Below the pieces are notes generated by a model. That model did no database searches, was not told the origin of the DNA, and saw only the letters and a program-made list of their open reading frames with translations. Source: Spirochaetia bacterium (GTDB lineage Bacteria; Spirochaetota; Leptospirae; Leptospirales; Leptonemataceae). Taken from it: 6,035 nt of DNA. The stretch is from NCBI GenBank assembly GCA_016195395.1, contig JACPZR010000568.1, positions 1-6,035 of the forward strand, read 5' to 3'. This document shows, piece by piece, positions 1 through 5,332 of the stretch (positions within the stretch are counted from its first letter, which is position 1; every line of letters starts with the position of its first letter). Made by a program: the position numbers and the translations under genes.

Positions 1-510
1 ATCAACCTGGCAAGACTTGCCTATGAAGCGCCCTACTGGATGGACAAGATTCTTGTGTGGTTCAAAGAACCGGGTTGGATGCCCCGCGGCCTGGGTCCGC
101 AGAAACCCATCCCGGAAGTCAGCGCGCGCACATACGACAAGTTCCGACCCCGCATTTCTCTGACCTTGAATCTCTATGTGCTCGTTCAGTTTATTCCCGC
201 TGTGGCGCTTTCTGTATTCCTGATGACGAATGAATCGCGCCTTGGGTCCACAGACAAGCTGCTTGCCGGCGGATTTGTATTCTTGTCGCTCTTGAATCTG
301 GGCGGGATTCTCGAAGCAAAGCGATGGGCATTCCGCGCGGAAATCGGCCGCCTGTTCCTTGCACTGCTGACGGTTTTCCTCTATTCACCGCGCACGGACG
401 TCCGCATTACCGCCACCATCATCGCCGCCTCCATGTTCTTCTTCTTTATTGGCCATCGGGAAGCGTTCCGACGGGAAGTCGACGGGTCGGACATACGCTA
501 TGCGTCGTGA
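1..510 (+). CDS. Sterol desaturase / fatty acid hydroxylase family protein, C-terminal part (5' partial)
   Basis: The reading frame is open from the first base, so the start lies left of the window; 169 residues are visible. The fragment begins with the region that normally follows the di-iron histidine cluster in this family. It holds aromatic residues, then a KILVWFKEPGWMPRG stretch (fragment residues 16-30), which matches the family's typical 'D-K-L-x-V-W-x-x-P-G-W-x-P' tail. The rest is hydrophobic, with likely membrane segments near residues 52-75, 86-106, 115-128 and 135-151, resembling the extra C-terminal helices of alkylglycerol-monooxygenase-like sterol desaturases. The family uses two irons and O2 to hydroxylate or desaturate lipids in the membrane. 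The catalytic histidines would lie upstream and cannot be checked here. The protein ends in a basic/acidic tail at a TGA. The substrate is unknown. The family call is fairly secure; the subfamily is inference. Confidence 0.8.
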   Translation: MNLARLAYEAPYWMDKILVWFKEPGWMPRGLGPQKPIPEVSARTYDKFRPRISLTLNLYVLVQFIPAVALSVFLMTNESRLGSTDKLLAGGFVFLSLLNLGGILEAKRWAFRAEIGRLFLALLTVFLYSPRTDVRITATIIAASMFFFFIGHREAFRREVDGSDIRYAS

Positions 511-546
511 GGCGGGGACCGTCGGTTCTCTGGGCCTGGGAATTTC

Positions 547-584
547 TTGACAAATACGGGAGCACGTACCCAATGAGACATAAT
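547..584 (+). promoter_or_regulatory. Possible promoter boxes upstream of the DegT-like gene (abnormal spacing)
   Basis: A perfect TTGACA lies at 547-552 and a CATAAT (5 of 6 matches to TATAAT) at 579-584, in the only intergenic gap before the gene at 630. The two are 26 bases apart, not the usual 16-18, and I see no good -10 at the right distance from TTGACA nor a good -35 at the right distance from CATAAT. Either one box is used alone with an activator, or the resemblance is chance. Confidence 0.25.
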
Positions 585-603
585 ACTTTTACAGAGCACA
601 TTA

Positions 604-615
604 GGGGGGTCCCCC
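604..615 (+). repeat. G6-T-C5 palindrome just upstream of the DegT-like gene
   Basis: Six G, one T and five C occur in a row, giving a perfect inverted repeat (GGGG / GTC loop / CCCC in RNA). It sits directly before an ATG at 617 and 14 bases before the GTG at 630. In mRNA it could form a small GC hairpin, or its G-rich half could act as a crude ribosome-binding sequence for the ATG. There is no T-tract after it, so it is not a terminator. Confidence 0.45.
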
Positions 616-620
616 GATGA

Positions 621-624
621 GGAG
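621..624 (+). promoter_or_regulatory. Ribosome binding site deciding the GTG start of the DegT-like gene
   Basis: A GGAG (within GAGGAG, 619-624) stands 5 bases before the GTG at 630. This spacing favours the GTG over downstream starts and gives a protein that begins about 18 residues before the conserved family N-terminus. A competing ATG at 617, preceded by the G-run at 604-609, opens a different frame that stops at 668-670. Confidence 0.6.
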
Positions 625-629
625 CGATC

Positions 630-1721
630 GTGGCGGTAACAGGTCTTTACAGAAGCGAAAAAAAAAATAAGCCGATAGAAGCGCACCGTCCCACCCTGTC
701 CAAGCAGGAGCTGGAGAGCGTTCTAGACGCATTGATCAATGACCGACTCACCACGGGTCCGGTCACACAGCGCTTTGAGCGCGCCTTCGCATCGGCCTTC
801 GGCTTTAAACATGCGGTGGCCTTGAATTCCCTTTCTTCCGCGTATCACCTGGCCTTCCTGGCCCTGGGAATCCAGAGCGGCCACAGGGTGGGCATGAGCG
901 CTTTGACGAGCATCTCCGCCTGTGACGCAGCGCGCTACGTAGGCGCGGATGTCAAAGTGATCGATGTGGCGCGGAATTCATTCCACGTATCTCTCGAATC
1001 TATTGAAGAGGCTCATGCCACTTCCAAGCTCGACTTCTTTGTCCTGGACCATACCTTTGGAAGCCCGTCGCCCATTCCCGCGGCATGGCTGCGCGAACGA
1101 GGAATCAAAGTCATTGAAGACTTCTCAGGCTTGATCGGTTCGGAGCAGAATGGGGCCTACTTTGGCGCCGCGGGCGACATAGCCGTCTGCGGACTGTCAG
1201 AAATGGACCATCTGACCACCGGAAACGGCGGGGTTGTGGTTACCGCGGATGCAAAAGTCCACCAGTCGCTTCAAGCGCTGCGCTACGGACCCAAGCGCAA
1301 ACCCGAAACACTTGCATACGACTACCGGCTGGGCGACTTCCAAGCGGCCATGGGGCTCGATCAATTGTCACGGATTGGCGTAACGCTCGCGCGGCGCAAG
1401 AAAATCGGCCAGAAGTATCTGGAGTCGCTCCGCTCCACCAAACATGAGGCATACTTCACCTCTCCCGGCGTTGACTCTTACTTGCGCTTCCCGGTCGTGG
1501 TAAACAAGCCCAATGAGGAAGTGGTGCGCTACTTCAACTCGATTGAGATCGGCGTAACCCGCTGCCACGAAATGCCGCTCCACCATCTGCTGGGCCTGGC
1601 CCGGATGGAGTTCCCCAATGCCGAGCGTCTCTACCAAAAGTCGGTATCCATCCCGATCTATCCCTCTCTTACGGCGAATAACGTTGAACGGATTGCTGCA
1701 TCGCTTCGGGGCCTCCTTTAA
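630..1721 (+). CDS. DegT/DnrJ/EryC1/StrS-family PLP-fold protein lacking the catalytic lysine
   Basis: This 363-residue protein is a near-full-length member of the DegT sugar aminotransferase family (type I PLP fold, usually about 370 residues). Family landmarks run in order: HRPTLSKQELESV near residue 19; LTTGPVTQRFERAFA at 40-54; the small-residue PLP phosphate site at 66-71; VIED at 161-164 with Asp164 in the place that binds the PLP ring nitrogen; GDIAV at 182-186; LTTGNGG at 195-201; YDYRLGDFQAAMGLDQL around 230-247; and the C-terminal IPIYPSLT stretch. The usual segment before LTTG reads S-F-H-x-x-K-N; here it is G-L-S-E-M-D-H, which aligns without gaps and puts Asp193 at the Schiff-base lysine. 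The phosphate-site 'SGTAAL' pattern is N-S-L-S-S-A. Normal transamination is therefore unlikely. Some relatives (such as ColD, with His at this position) use PLP or PMP for 3-dehydration instead; Asp is not a residue I can assign to a known activity. The overlapping exported-protein gene follows on the same strand. Confidence 0.9.
   Translation: MAVTGLYRSEKKNKPIEAHRPTLSKQELESVLDALINDRLTTGPVTQRFERAFASAFGFKHAVALNSLSSAYHLAFLALGIQSGHRVGMSALTSISACDAARYVGADVKVIDVARNSFHVSLESIEEAHATSKLDFFVLDHTFGSPSPIPAAWLRERGIKVIEDFSGLIGSEQNGAYFGAAGDIAVCGLSEMDHLTTGNGGVVVTADAKVHQSLQALRYGPKRKPETLAYDYRLGDFQAAMGLDQLSRIGVTLARRKKIGQKYLESLRSTKHEAYFTSPGVDSYLRFPVVVNKPNEEVVRYFNSIEIGVTRCHEMPLHHLLGLARMEFPNAERLYQKSVSIPIYPSLTANNVERIAASLRGLL
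658..667 (+). repeat. A10 homopolymer near the 5' end of the DegT-like gene
   Basis: Ten consecutive A bases lie within codons 10-13 (Glu-Lys-Lys-Asn). Tracts of this length are known sites of polymerase slippage, both at replication and at transcription. Loss of one A would join the upstream ATG frame (617) to the DegT frame; the sequence as given needs the GTG at 630. Confidence 0.9.
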
Positions 1722-2364
1722 GAAGACGGCCGCTGTCTGCGGCCTCTTTCTCTTTCTGCCCATTTGCGGCCCTCTATTTGCCGAGAAGCAGGTAGACAAA
1801 GGCGGACACACAGCCGCCGATTCCAAACAGGGAAAGCAGAAGCAGGACCCTGCCGGTGAACCGTCGGGCAAGCCCTCCGGCGCCAAAGATCCGGGGCTTA
1901 CGGAATTCCGACGTGAAGCAAAGTTCATCCTTGGGGACGGGCGCTCCGTGAAGGGAGTGCTCGTTTTTTCCGCCGTCGATAAGATCATGGTAAATCACAT
2001 TCACGCCGGCGTGAACTACCACAAAGAACTCCGTCCCGCTGACATTCTATCGGTGGATATTAAGAAATGGCGCGGACGCGAGACCAAGCAGGTTAAGGAC
2101 GGACGTGTCTTTGAATTCCACCCTTACGAAACCCAGGTGCTTCTGCGCGACGGCACCACGGTCTCTCCCTCAGAATTCTTTGGCTTTTTCAGGAAGCTGA
2201 ACATTGAAAGCGCTAACGGGCGCGTTGCGTTATTCACGTTCTGGGTGGATCTCCTCAAAGAAAACGGATCTTGGTATACCGGAATGACGGGAAGCCAGGA
2301 AAAACCGCGCACCACATGCCATAAAGATGTGGTCAAGCGCATAGAATTCCTGGATCAAGAATAG
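1684..2364 (+). CDS. Unrecognised exported protein with a signal peptide
   Basis: I do not recognise this protein. With a TTG start at 1684 it has 226 residues. The start is uncertain: an ATG at 1618 has a GGAG 7 bases upstream but would overlap the DegT-like gene by 104 bases and put 22 extra residues before the export signal; another TTG lies at 1693. The signal peptide has a basic stretch (R7 to K14), a hydrophobic core (about 15-32) and a likely signal peptidase I site after L-F-A33; the L-P-I-C sequence is not a good lipobox. Residues 34-72 form a polar Lys/Gly/Pro/Ser-rich linker. From about 75 a compact mixed domain follows, with two related strands, ILGDGRSVKGVL (82-93) and LLRDGTTVSPSEF (153-165), a F-E-F-H-P-Y motif (143-148), an aromatic F-T-F-W-V segment (184-188), and Cys212. 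It should act in the periplasm or at the outer surface. It shares a strand, and probably a transcript, with the DegT-like gene. Confidence 0.7.
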   Translation: MNGLLHRFGASFKKTAAVCGLFLFLPICGPLFAEKQVDKGGHTAADSKQGKQKQDPAGEPSGKPSGAKDPGLTEFRREAKFILGDGRSVKGVLVFSAVDKIMVNHIHAGVNYHKELRPADILSVDIKKWRGRETKQVKDGRVFEFHPYETQVLLRDGTTVSPSEFFGFFRKLNIESANGRVALFTFWVDLLKENGSWYTGMTGSQEKPRTTCHKDVVKRIEFLDQE

Positions 2365-2442
2365 CGCCAAAAGCGCGCGTCGCCCTTTACAATACTCTAT
2401 CAGACCGCCGCGCGTAACGCCGATCCGGCCCATCCGCCCCGC

Positions 2443-3780
2443 TTATCCGTTCAGAGCAAAGTACGCCGCGGTCACGGCCACACTGTTCACCAGTGAGTGC
2501 GTGGTGACGGAAGCGATGATGCCCGGTCGGAACTCGCGGAGCACGGCAAGACCCGTTCCAAGAACGGTGAGATACGGCAGCGCTATCATACCCTGCGGGT
2601 GAAGAACCGCAAAAATCAGCCCCGTCAAGAGGGCGGCAAAGCGCACCCTCATGAAGCGACGCAGATAGCCGTACGCAAAATTTCTGAACATGACCTCTTC
2701 ACACCAAGGGACCAGGCCCACTGCCAGAAACGCTGTGAGCCAGAAGTGGTCCTTCAGCGCAAAGACGGCGGGGTGGGCAAACTTGAACGCCTCATGCTCA
2801 TCCACAAGAGACGGCGACAACGCAAAGGCAGCGAGCGCCACAGGGAAAATAACAACAAATCCTCCCACGCCCCAGAGGATCTCTTTGAATAGCCCGGCCA
2901 TGCTCACTGGGTCCGGACCCAGAAACAGCGTCCGTATCATGTTCGATTCCACAGACTGCGAATGATAGACAAGCGCCAGAAGAAAGACAGCAGGAATCCA
3001 AAGTGTTTGGAAGGCCATCCGGTAACTCTCGGGGACAAAACCCCCTACAAAGTACGCCACAGGGAACATGCAGAAGAGATAGAGAACAAATGAATCCAGA
3101 AGCTGCGAATGATCCAGAGGCGAAAAACTCTGCACAATGGGATAGAATCGCACCGGTGGATGACGCGAGAAGAACATAAAAAGCCCGGCAATGCCCAGTG
3201 CAAAGAGAGCGCCTCCCCCAAAGATCCCCACGGTCATGTAGAGCTCCCGCTTCTTCGCGGACTGGATCAACTCTGCCTCCAGTTGTGCCGCTTCTGCCTC
3301 CTTGTTCTGATTCTTCAGATTCTGGATCAGGAGAAGCGGACCGGCCGCAGTGCGGAACATCGCAGCATCCGCGGCAAATACCTGTCGTTTCACAAAAAGC
3401 GCGTTGAACACACTGCCGGCGTCAGCAGGTGAAGCAGCGGCAGCGGCAGCGGCGGGGCTGACACCCGTCGCGGGGTCCGCTAAGTAGTGCCTCATTGTCA
3501 GTGCATCCAAAGAACCTGCGGGAAACATTCCCCGGCTTTCAAGCGTCTTGATCTGGTCAAGGATGAGGGCCGTCCGCATCTTCCGCTCCGGTTCCGGCGC
3601 GGACCGTGCAAGCACCAGTTCGGAAACCAGGAGTTTCCCCACCAAATCCATGTTTCGTTCGGCCAGCTCACGCGCTCTTTTCTGACCGGGCTCACCGCGG
3701 AGCACTATTACAGCGCCCACGGCAATCATCATTACGAACAGACTTATCAGACGGGGAATTGAAAATACAGGCGGATTCAT
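2443..3780 (-). CDS. CPBP (CAAX/Abi) family intramembrane metalloprotease with extended N-terminal region
   Basis: The C-terminal third carries all the family signatures: E361-E362-x-x-x-R366 (CEEVMFRN), F390-A-V-L-H394, and H428-S-L-V-N432, on hydrophobic segments. These residues form the glutamate/histidine active site of CPBP glutamic-type or metal-assisted intramembrane proteases, related to CAAX prenyl endopeptidase Rce1. A first membrane segment at 10-28 is followed by about 150 mostly soluble, helix-prone residues (29-180). That stretch includes an Ala7 run at 110-116 and a charged, heptad-like segment at about 156-178. Further membrane segments lie near 182-204, 228-247, 256-272, 300-320, 345-358 and 380-393. 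At 445 residues the protein is much longer than the usual 200-300. The start is ATG, preceded only by a weak GGTGG. It converges on the exported-protein gene (78-base gap) and diverges from the phosphatase gene (62-base gap). The substrate is unknown; relatives act in protein processing or bacteriocin immunity. Confidence 0.9.
   Translation of the reverse strand: MNPPVFSIPRLISLFVMMIAVGAVIVLRGEPGQKRARELAERNMDLVGKLLVSELVLARSAPEPERKMRTALILDQIKTLESRGMFPAGSLDALTMRHYLADPATGVSPAAAAAAASPADAGSVFNALFVKRQVFAADAAMFRTAAGPLLLIQNLKNQNKEAEAAQLEAELIQSAKKRELYMTVGIFGGGALFALGIAGLFMFFSRHPPVRFYPIVQSFSPLDHSQLLDSFVLYLFCMFPVAYFVGGFVPESYRMAFQTLWIPAVFLLALVYHSQSVESNMIRTLFLGPDPVSMAGLFKEILWGVGGFVVIFPVALAAFALSPSLVDEHEAFKFAHPAVFALKDHFWLTAFLAVGLVPWCEEVMFRNFAYGYLRRFMRVRFAALLTGLIFAVLHPQGMIALPYLTVLGTGLAVLREFRPGIIASVTTHSLVNSVAVTAAYFALNG
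3434..3451. repeat. Hexanucleotide GCAGCG x3 coding for poly-alanine
   Basis: Three perfect copies of GCAGCG, followed by an imperfect GCGGGG, lie in the protease gene and, read on the minus strand, encode most of an Ala7 run. The run sits in the soluble N-terminal region between Pro109 and Ser117, probably a flexible linker. The unit length is a multiple of three, so copy-number change would alter linker length without a frameshift. Confidence 0.7.
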
Positions 3781-3833
3781 TTTTCATTGCCACCAAAAGC
3801 CGCCTGCCCGCACTGTAAAGCCATCATCTGACT

Positions 3834-3838
3834 GGGAG
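3834..3838 (+). promoter_or_regulatory. Ribosome binding site for the phosphatase gene
   Basis: GGGAG stands 4 bases before the GTG at 3843. It supports this GTG as the start, and the start puts the catalytic RHG motif at residues 8-10, the usual distance from the N-terminus in this family. Confidence 0.6.
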
Positions 3839-3842
3839 CCCT

Positions 3843-4418
3843 GTGAAAAAACTGATCTGCATACGACACGGCAAACCCAAGGCCTCATATCCGCGCGGCC
3901 TTTTGGCCTCATGGCAGGATATGAACGCGGCGTTCGATGCGTATGACGCATCCGGTTTGGACCAGTCGGCGCACGAAGAACCACAGGAACTGATCCGCTG
4001 TTTTGCCCTTTCTTCAGACCTGCCGCGTGCACGGGAAACAGCATCCTTTTTGACCGGAAAGTCTGTGGACGCGATCCCCGCAAACCCAGCCTTCAGGGAA
4101 GTTCCTCTGCCGCGTTTCTCTCCTCTTCGCGTGCGCCTGCCGGCCGGAGGCTTCATGCTTCTCGCGCGGATCGGCTGGCTCACAGGGACAATGCGCGGTC
4201 CTGAATCGTTCTCAGAGACCATGGTGCGCGTTCAGTCAGCGGCAGACTACCTGGAAGAACTAGCGCACAAGGAAGGCGAAATCGCTCTATTTTCGCACGG
4301 CTTCTTTCTGTGGCTTTTGGGGCGTGAACTCCGTCGACGCCGCTGGACAACGGACACAGGGGGCCCCTTTGGCTATCTGGAAAAACGCGTCTACATCAAG
4401 AGCGCGACAGGCGGCTAA
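3843..4418 (+). CDS. Histidine phosphatase family protein (phosphoglycerate mutase-like)
   Basis: This 191-residue protein has the branch-one histidine phosphatase pattern. R8-H9-G10 is near the N-terminus with His9 as the phosphate acceptor. S-S-D-L-P-R62-A-R-E-T-A supplies the second phosphate-binding Arg and the family's 'S-x-L-x-R-A-x-x-T-A' motif. F-R-E86 supplies the likely acid/base. P-E-S at 120-122 corresponds to the common 'G-E-S' segment. S151-H152-G153 holds the second catalytic His. All core residues are present, so it should be an active phosphatase or mutase in the cytoplasm; I see no signal peptide. The usual W-E-G after the FRE motif is absent (V-P-L-P follows), which argues against a glycolytic mutase or a typical CobC. 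The substrate cannot be told from sequence. It diverges from the protease gene, and its stop overlaps that of the opposite PseG/SpsG-like gene. A sugar-phosphate substrate linked to that pathway is possible but only inferred. Confidence 0.88.
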   Translation: MKKLICIRHGKPKASYPRGLLASWQDMNAAFDAYDASGLDQSAHEEPQELIRCFALSSDLPRARETASFLTGKSVDAIPANPAFREVPLPRFSPLRVRLPAGGFMLLARIGWLTGTMRGPESFSETMVRVQSAADYLEELAHKEGEIALFSHGFFLWLLGRELRRRRWTTDTGGPFGYLEKRVYIKSATGG

Positions 4419-5323
4419 AGGCGGGACACCCGCAGTATTTCCTCGACCAGGAGCGTCATCCCTCGTCCTGAAGGCTTCCTGCCGGCCCAAGGCGGGTCTG
4501 TGCGGTTGACGGCCTCCCATGCGATGTCCACCCACACCTCCATCTGTGCGTTAGTCGGTGTATCTTCGTCTCCCTGCGGGAGGAGAGGAACGGAAGCGGC
4601 GCGGGCCAAATATTTCGCAAGGTTCTGATGGATAACGCTCTTTGTTTCTGCAAGCAGAGGGACAGCGCCTGCGTACCAAGCCTCCAAGTATGCCATTCCA
4701 AAGTAGGCGGCTACACAGGCGGCGCCACCCACCAGGTCTGCATATGCGGCGCGGTCCAATCCCGCCAGCACGCGGGCGCCTGAAATCTTTCCTTCCCACT
4801 CATGCCGTGATAAATCATTCACAGCGATCGCAATCGAATCAAAGACATTCCTTTGGAGCAGCTGATCCGCAAACGACTGCACAACCGCCGTTGACACCAG
4901 TGACCCGGGCACAATGACAAGAGAGCGCGGAATCTTTCTCATGGCCGTGGCCCGTCCCATCAACGGATTGATGAGACATCTCTCAAGCGTATCATCAAGC
5001 GGGGCTTCCGGATGCGGGATTGTGTCCCAGAACAAGACTCCAGACCGGCTCAGTGTATTTCTGTGCTCCGTTCGATTGTCCAGCGCAATGACCGGCCCGC
5101 GCAGATGAAGCGGACGCGGATCCAAATCGCGGACGTCAATGACGAAAACCTGATCATCCGGCCAGGATGCCCTCTCCGCCTCTTGATACGACTCAACAAA
5201 ACGAAGGTCAGCACTCTGTCCGGCCTTCGCGAGCGCTGCATGCAGACTCTCGCAGCGCACGGCATGACCCTGCCCAAAGGCAGGCCCACGGCCTGCGATG
5301 ATTGTAACCGGTCTCGTGGCCAT
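4415..5323 (-). CDS. PseG/SpsG-like nucleotide-sugar hydrolase or glycosyltransferase-fold protein
   Basis: This 302-residue protein resembles the PseG/SpsG group, which has a GT-B fold related to MurG. PseG removes UDP from UDP-2,4-diacetamido-2,4,6-trideoxy-L-altrose in pseudaminic-acid synthesis; SpsG acts in Bacillus spore-coat sugar synthesis. G17-Q-G-H20-A-V-R-C24 matches the group's G-x-G-H-x-x-R-C signature, with His20 at the active-site position. V-F-V-I-D-V near 59-64 and A-L-D-N-R-T-E-H-R at 80-88 match the 'D-x-x-D...D-D-L-x-x-R-x-H' region. L213-E214-A near the C-terminus matches the donor-site 'Y-E-A', with Q233 behind it. The usual G-G-S/T-D phosphate loop after the first domain reads P-G-S-L-V (139-143), so nucleotide handling may differ. 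The start ATG is 3 bases after the stop of the cytidylyltransferase gene, with AGGTGA as ribosome binding site, implying translational coupling. The exact reaction is not assigned. Confidence 0.75.
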   Translation of the reverse strand: MATRPVTIIAGRGPAFGQGHAVRCESLHAALAKAGQSADLRFVESYQEAERASWPDDQVFVIDVRDLDPRPLHLRGPVIALDNRTEHRNTLSRSGVLFWDTIPHPEAPLDDTLERCLINPLMGRATAMRKIPRSLVIVPGSLVSTAVVQSFADQLLQRNVFDSIAIAVNDLSRHEWEGKISGARVLAGLDRAAYADLVGGAACVAAYFGMAYLEAWYAGAVPLLAETKSVIHQNLAKYLARAASVPLLPQGDEDTPTNAQMEVWVDIAWEAVNRTDPPWAGRKPSGRGMTLLVEEILRVSRL

Positions 5324-5332
5324 CGTTCACCT
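5324..5332 (-). promoter_or_regulatory. Coupled stop / ribosome binding site at the cytidylyltransferase-PseG junction
   Basis: Read on the minus strand, AGGTGA-ACG-ATG links the two genes. The TGA stop of the cytidylyltransferase is part of the Shine-Dalgarno-like AGGTGA, and the next gene's ATG follows after 3 bases. This arrangement usually gives re-initiation and balanced production of two partner enzymes. Confidence 0.6.

Noticed and set aside
1368..1988. Minus-strand open frame of 206 codons across the DegT-like and exported-protein genes
   Set aside because: It is antisense to two well-supported frames, has no recognisable domain or hydrophobic pattern, and its composition looks like a shadow of GC-rich coding DNA.
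1900..2350. Cluster of four GAATTC sites in the exported-protein gene
   Set aside because: They arise from Glu-Phe and Glu-Phe-like codons (Glu-Phe recurs in this protein) and have irregular spacing; no sign of a functional repeat.
2364..2376. GCGC-CAAAA-GCGC inverted repeat after the exported-protein stop as a terminator
   Set aside because: The stem has only four pairs and there is no T-run on either side.
2497..2892. Plus-strand 131-codon frame rich in Lys, Arg, His and Gln
   Set aside because: It lies wholly opposite the conserved active-site part of the CPBP protease; the charged composition is what the complement of hydrophobic codons produces.
3781..3842. Divergent promoter between the protease and phosphatase genes
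   Set aside because: The gap must hold regulatory DNA, but I find no -35/-10 pair with acceptable match and spacing on either strand, only a TACAGT-like hexamer on the minus strand.
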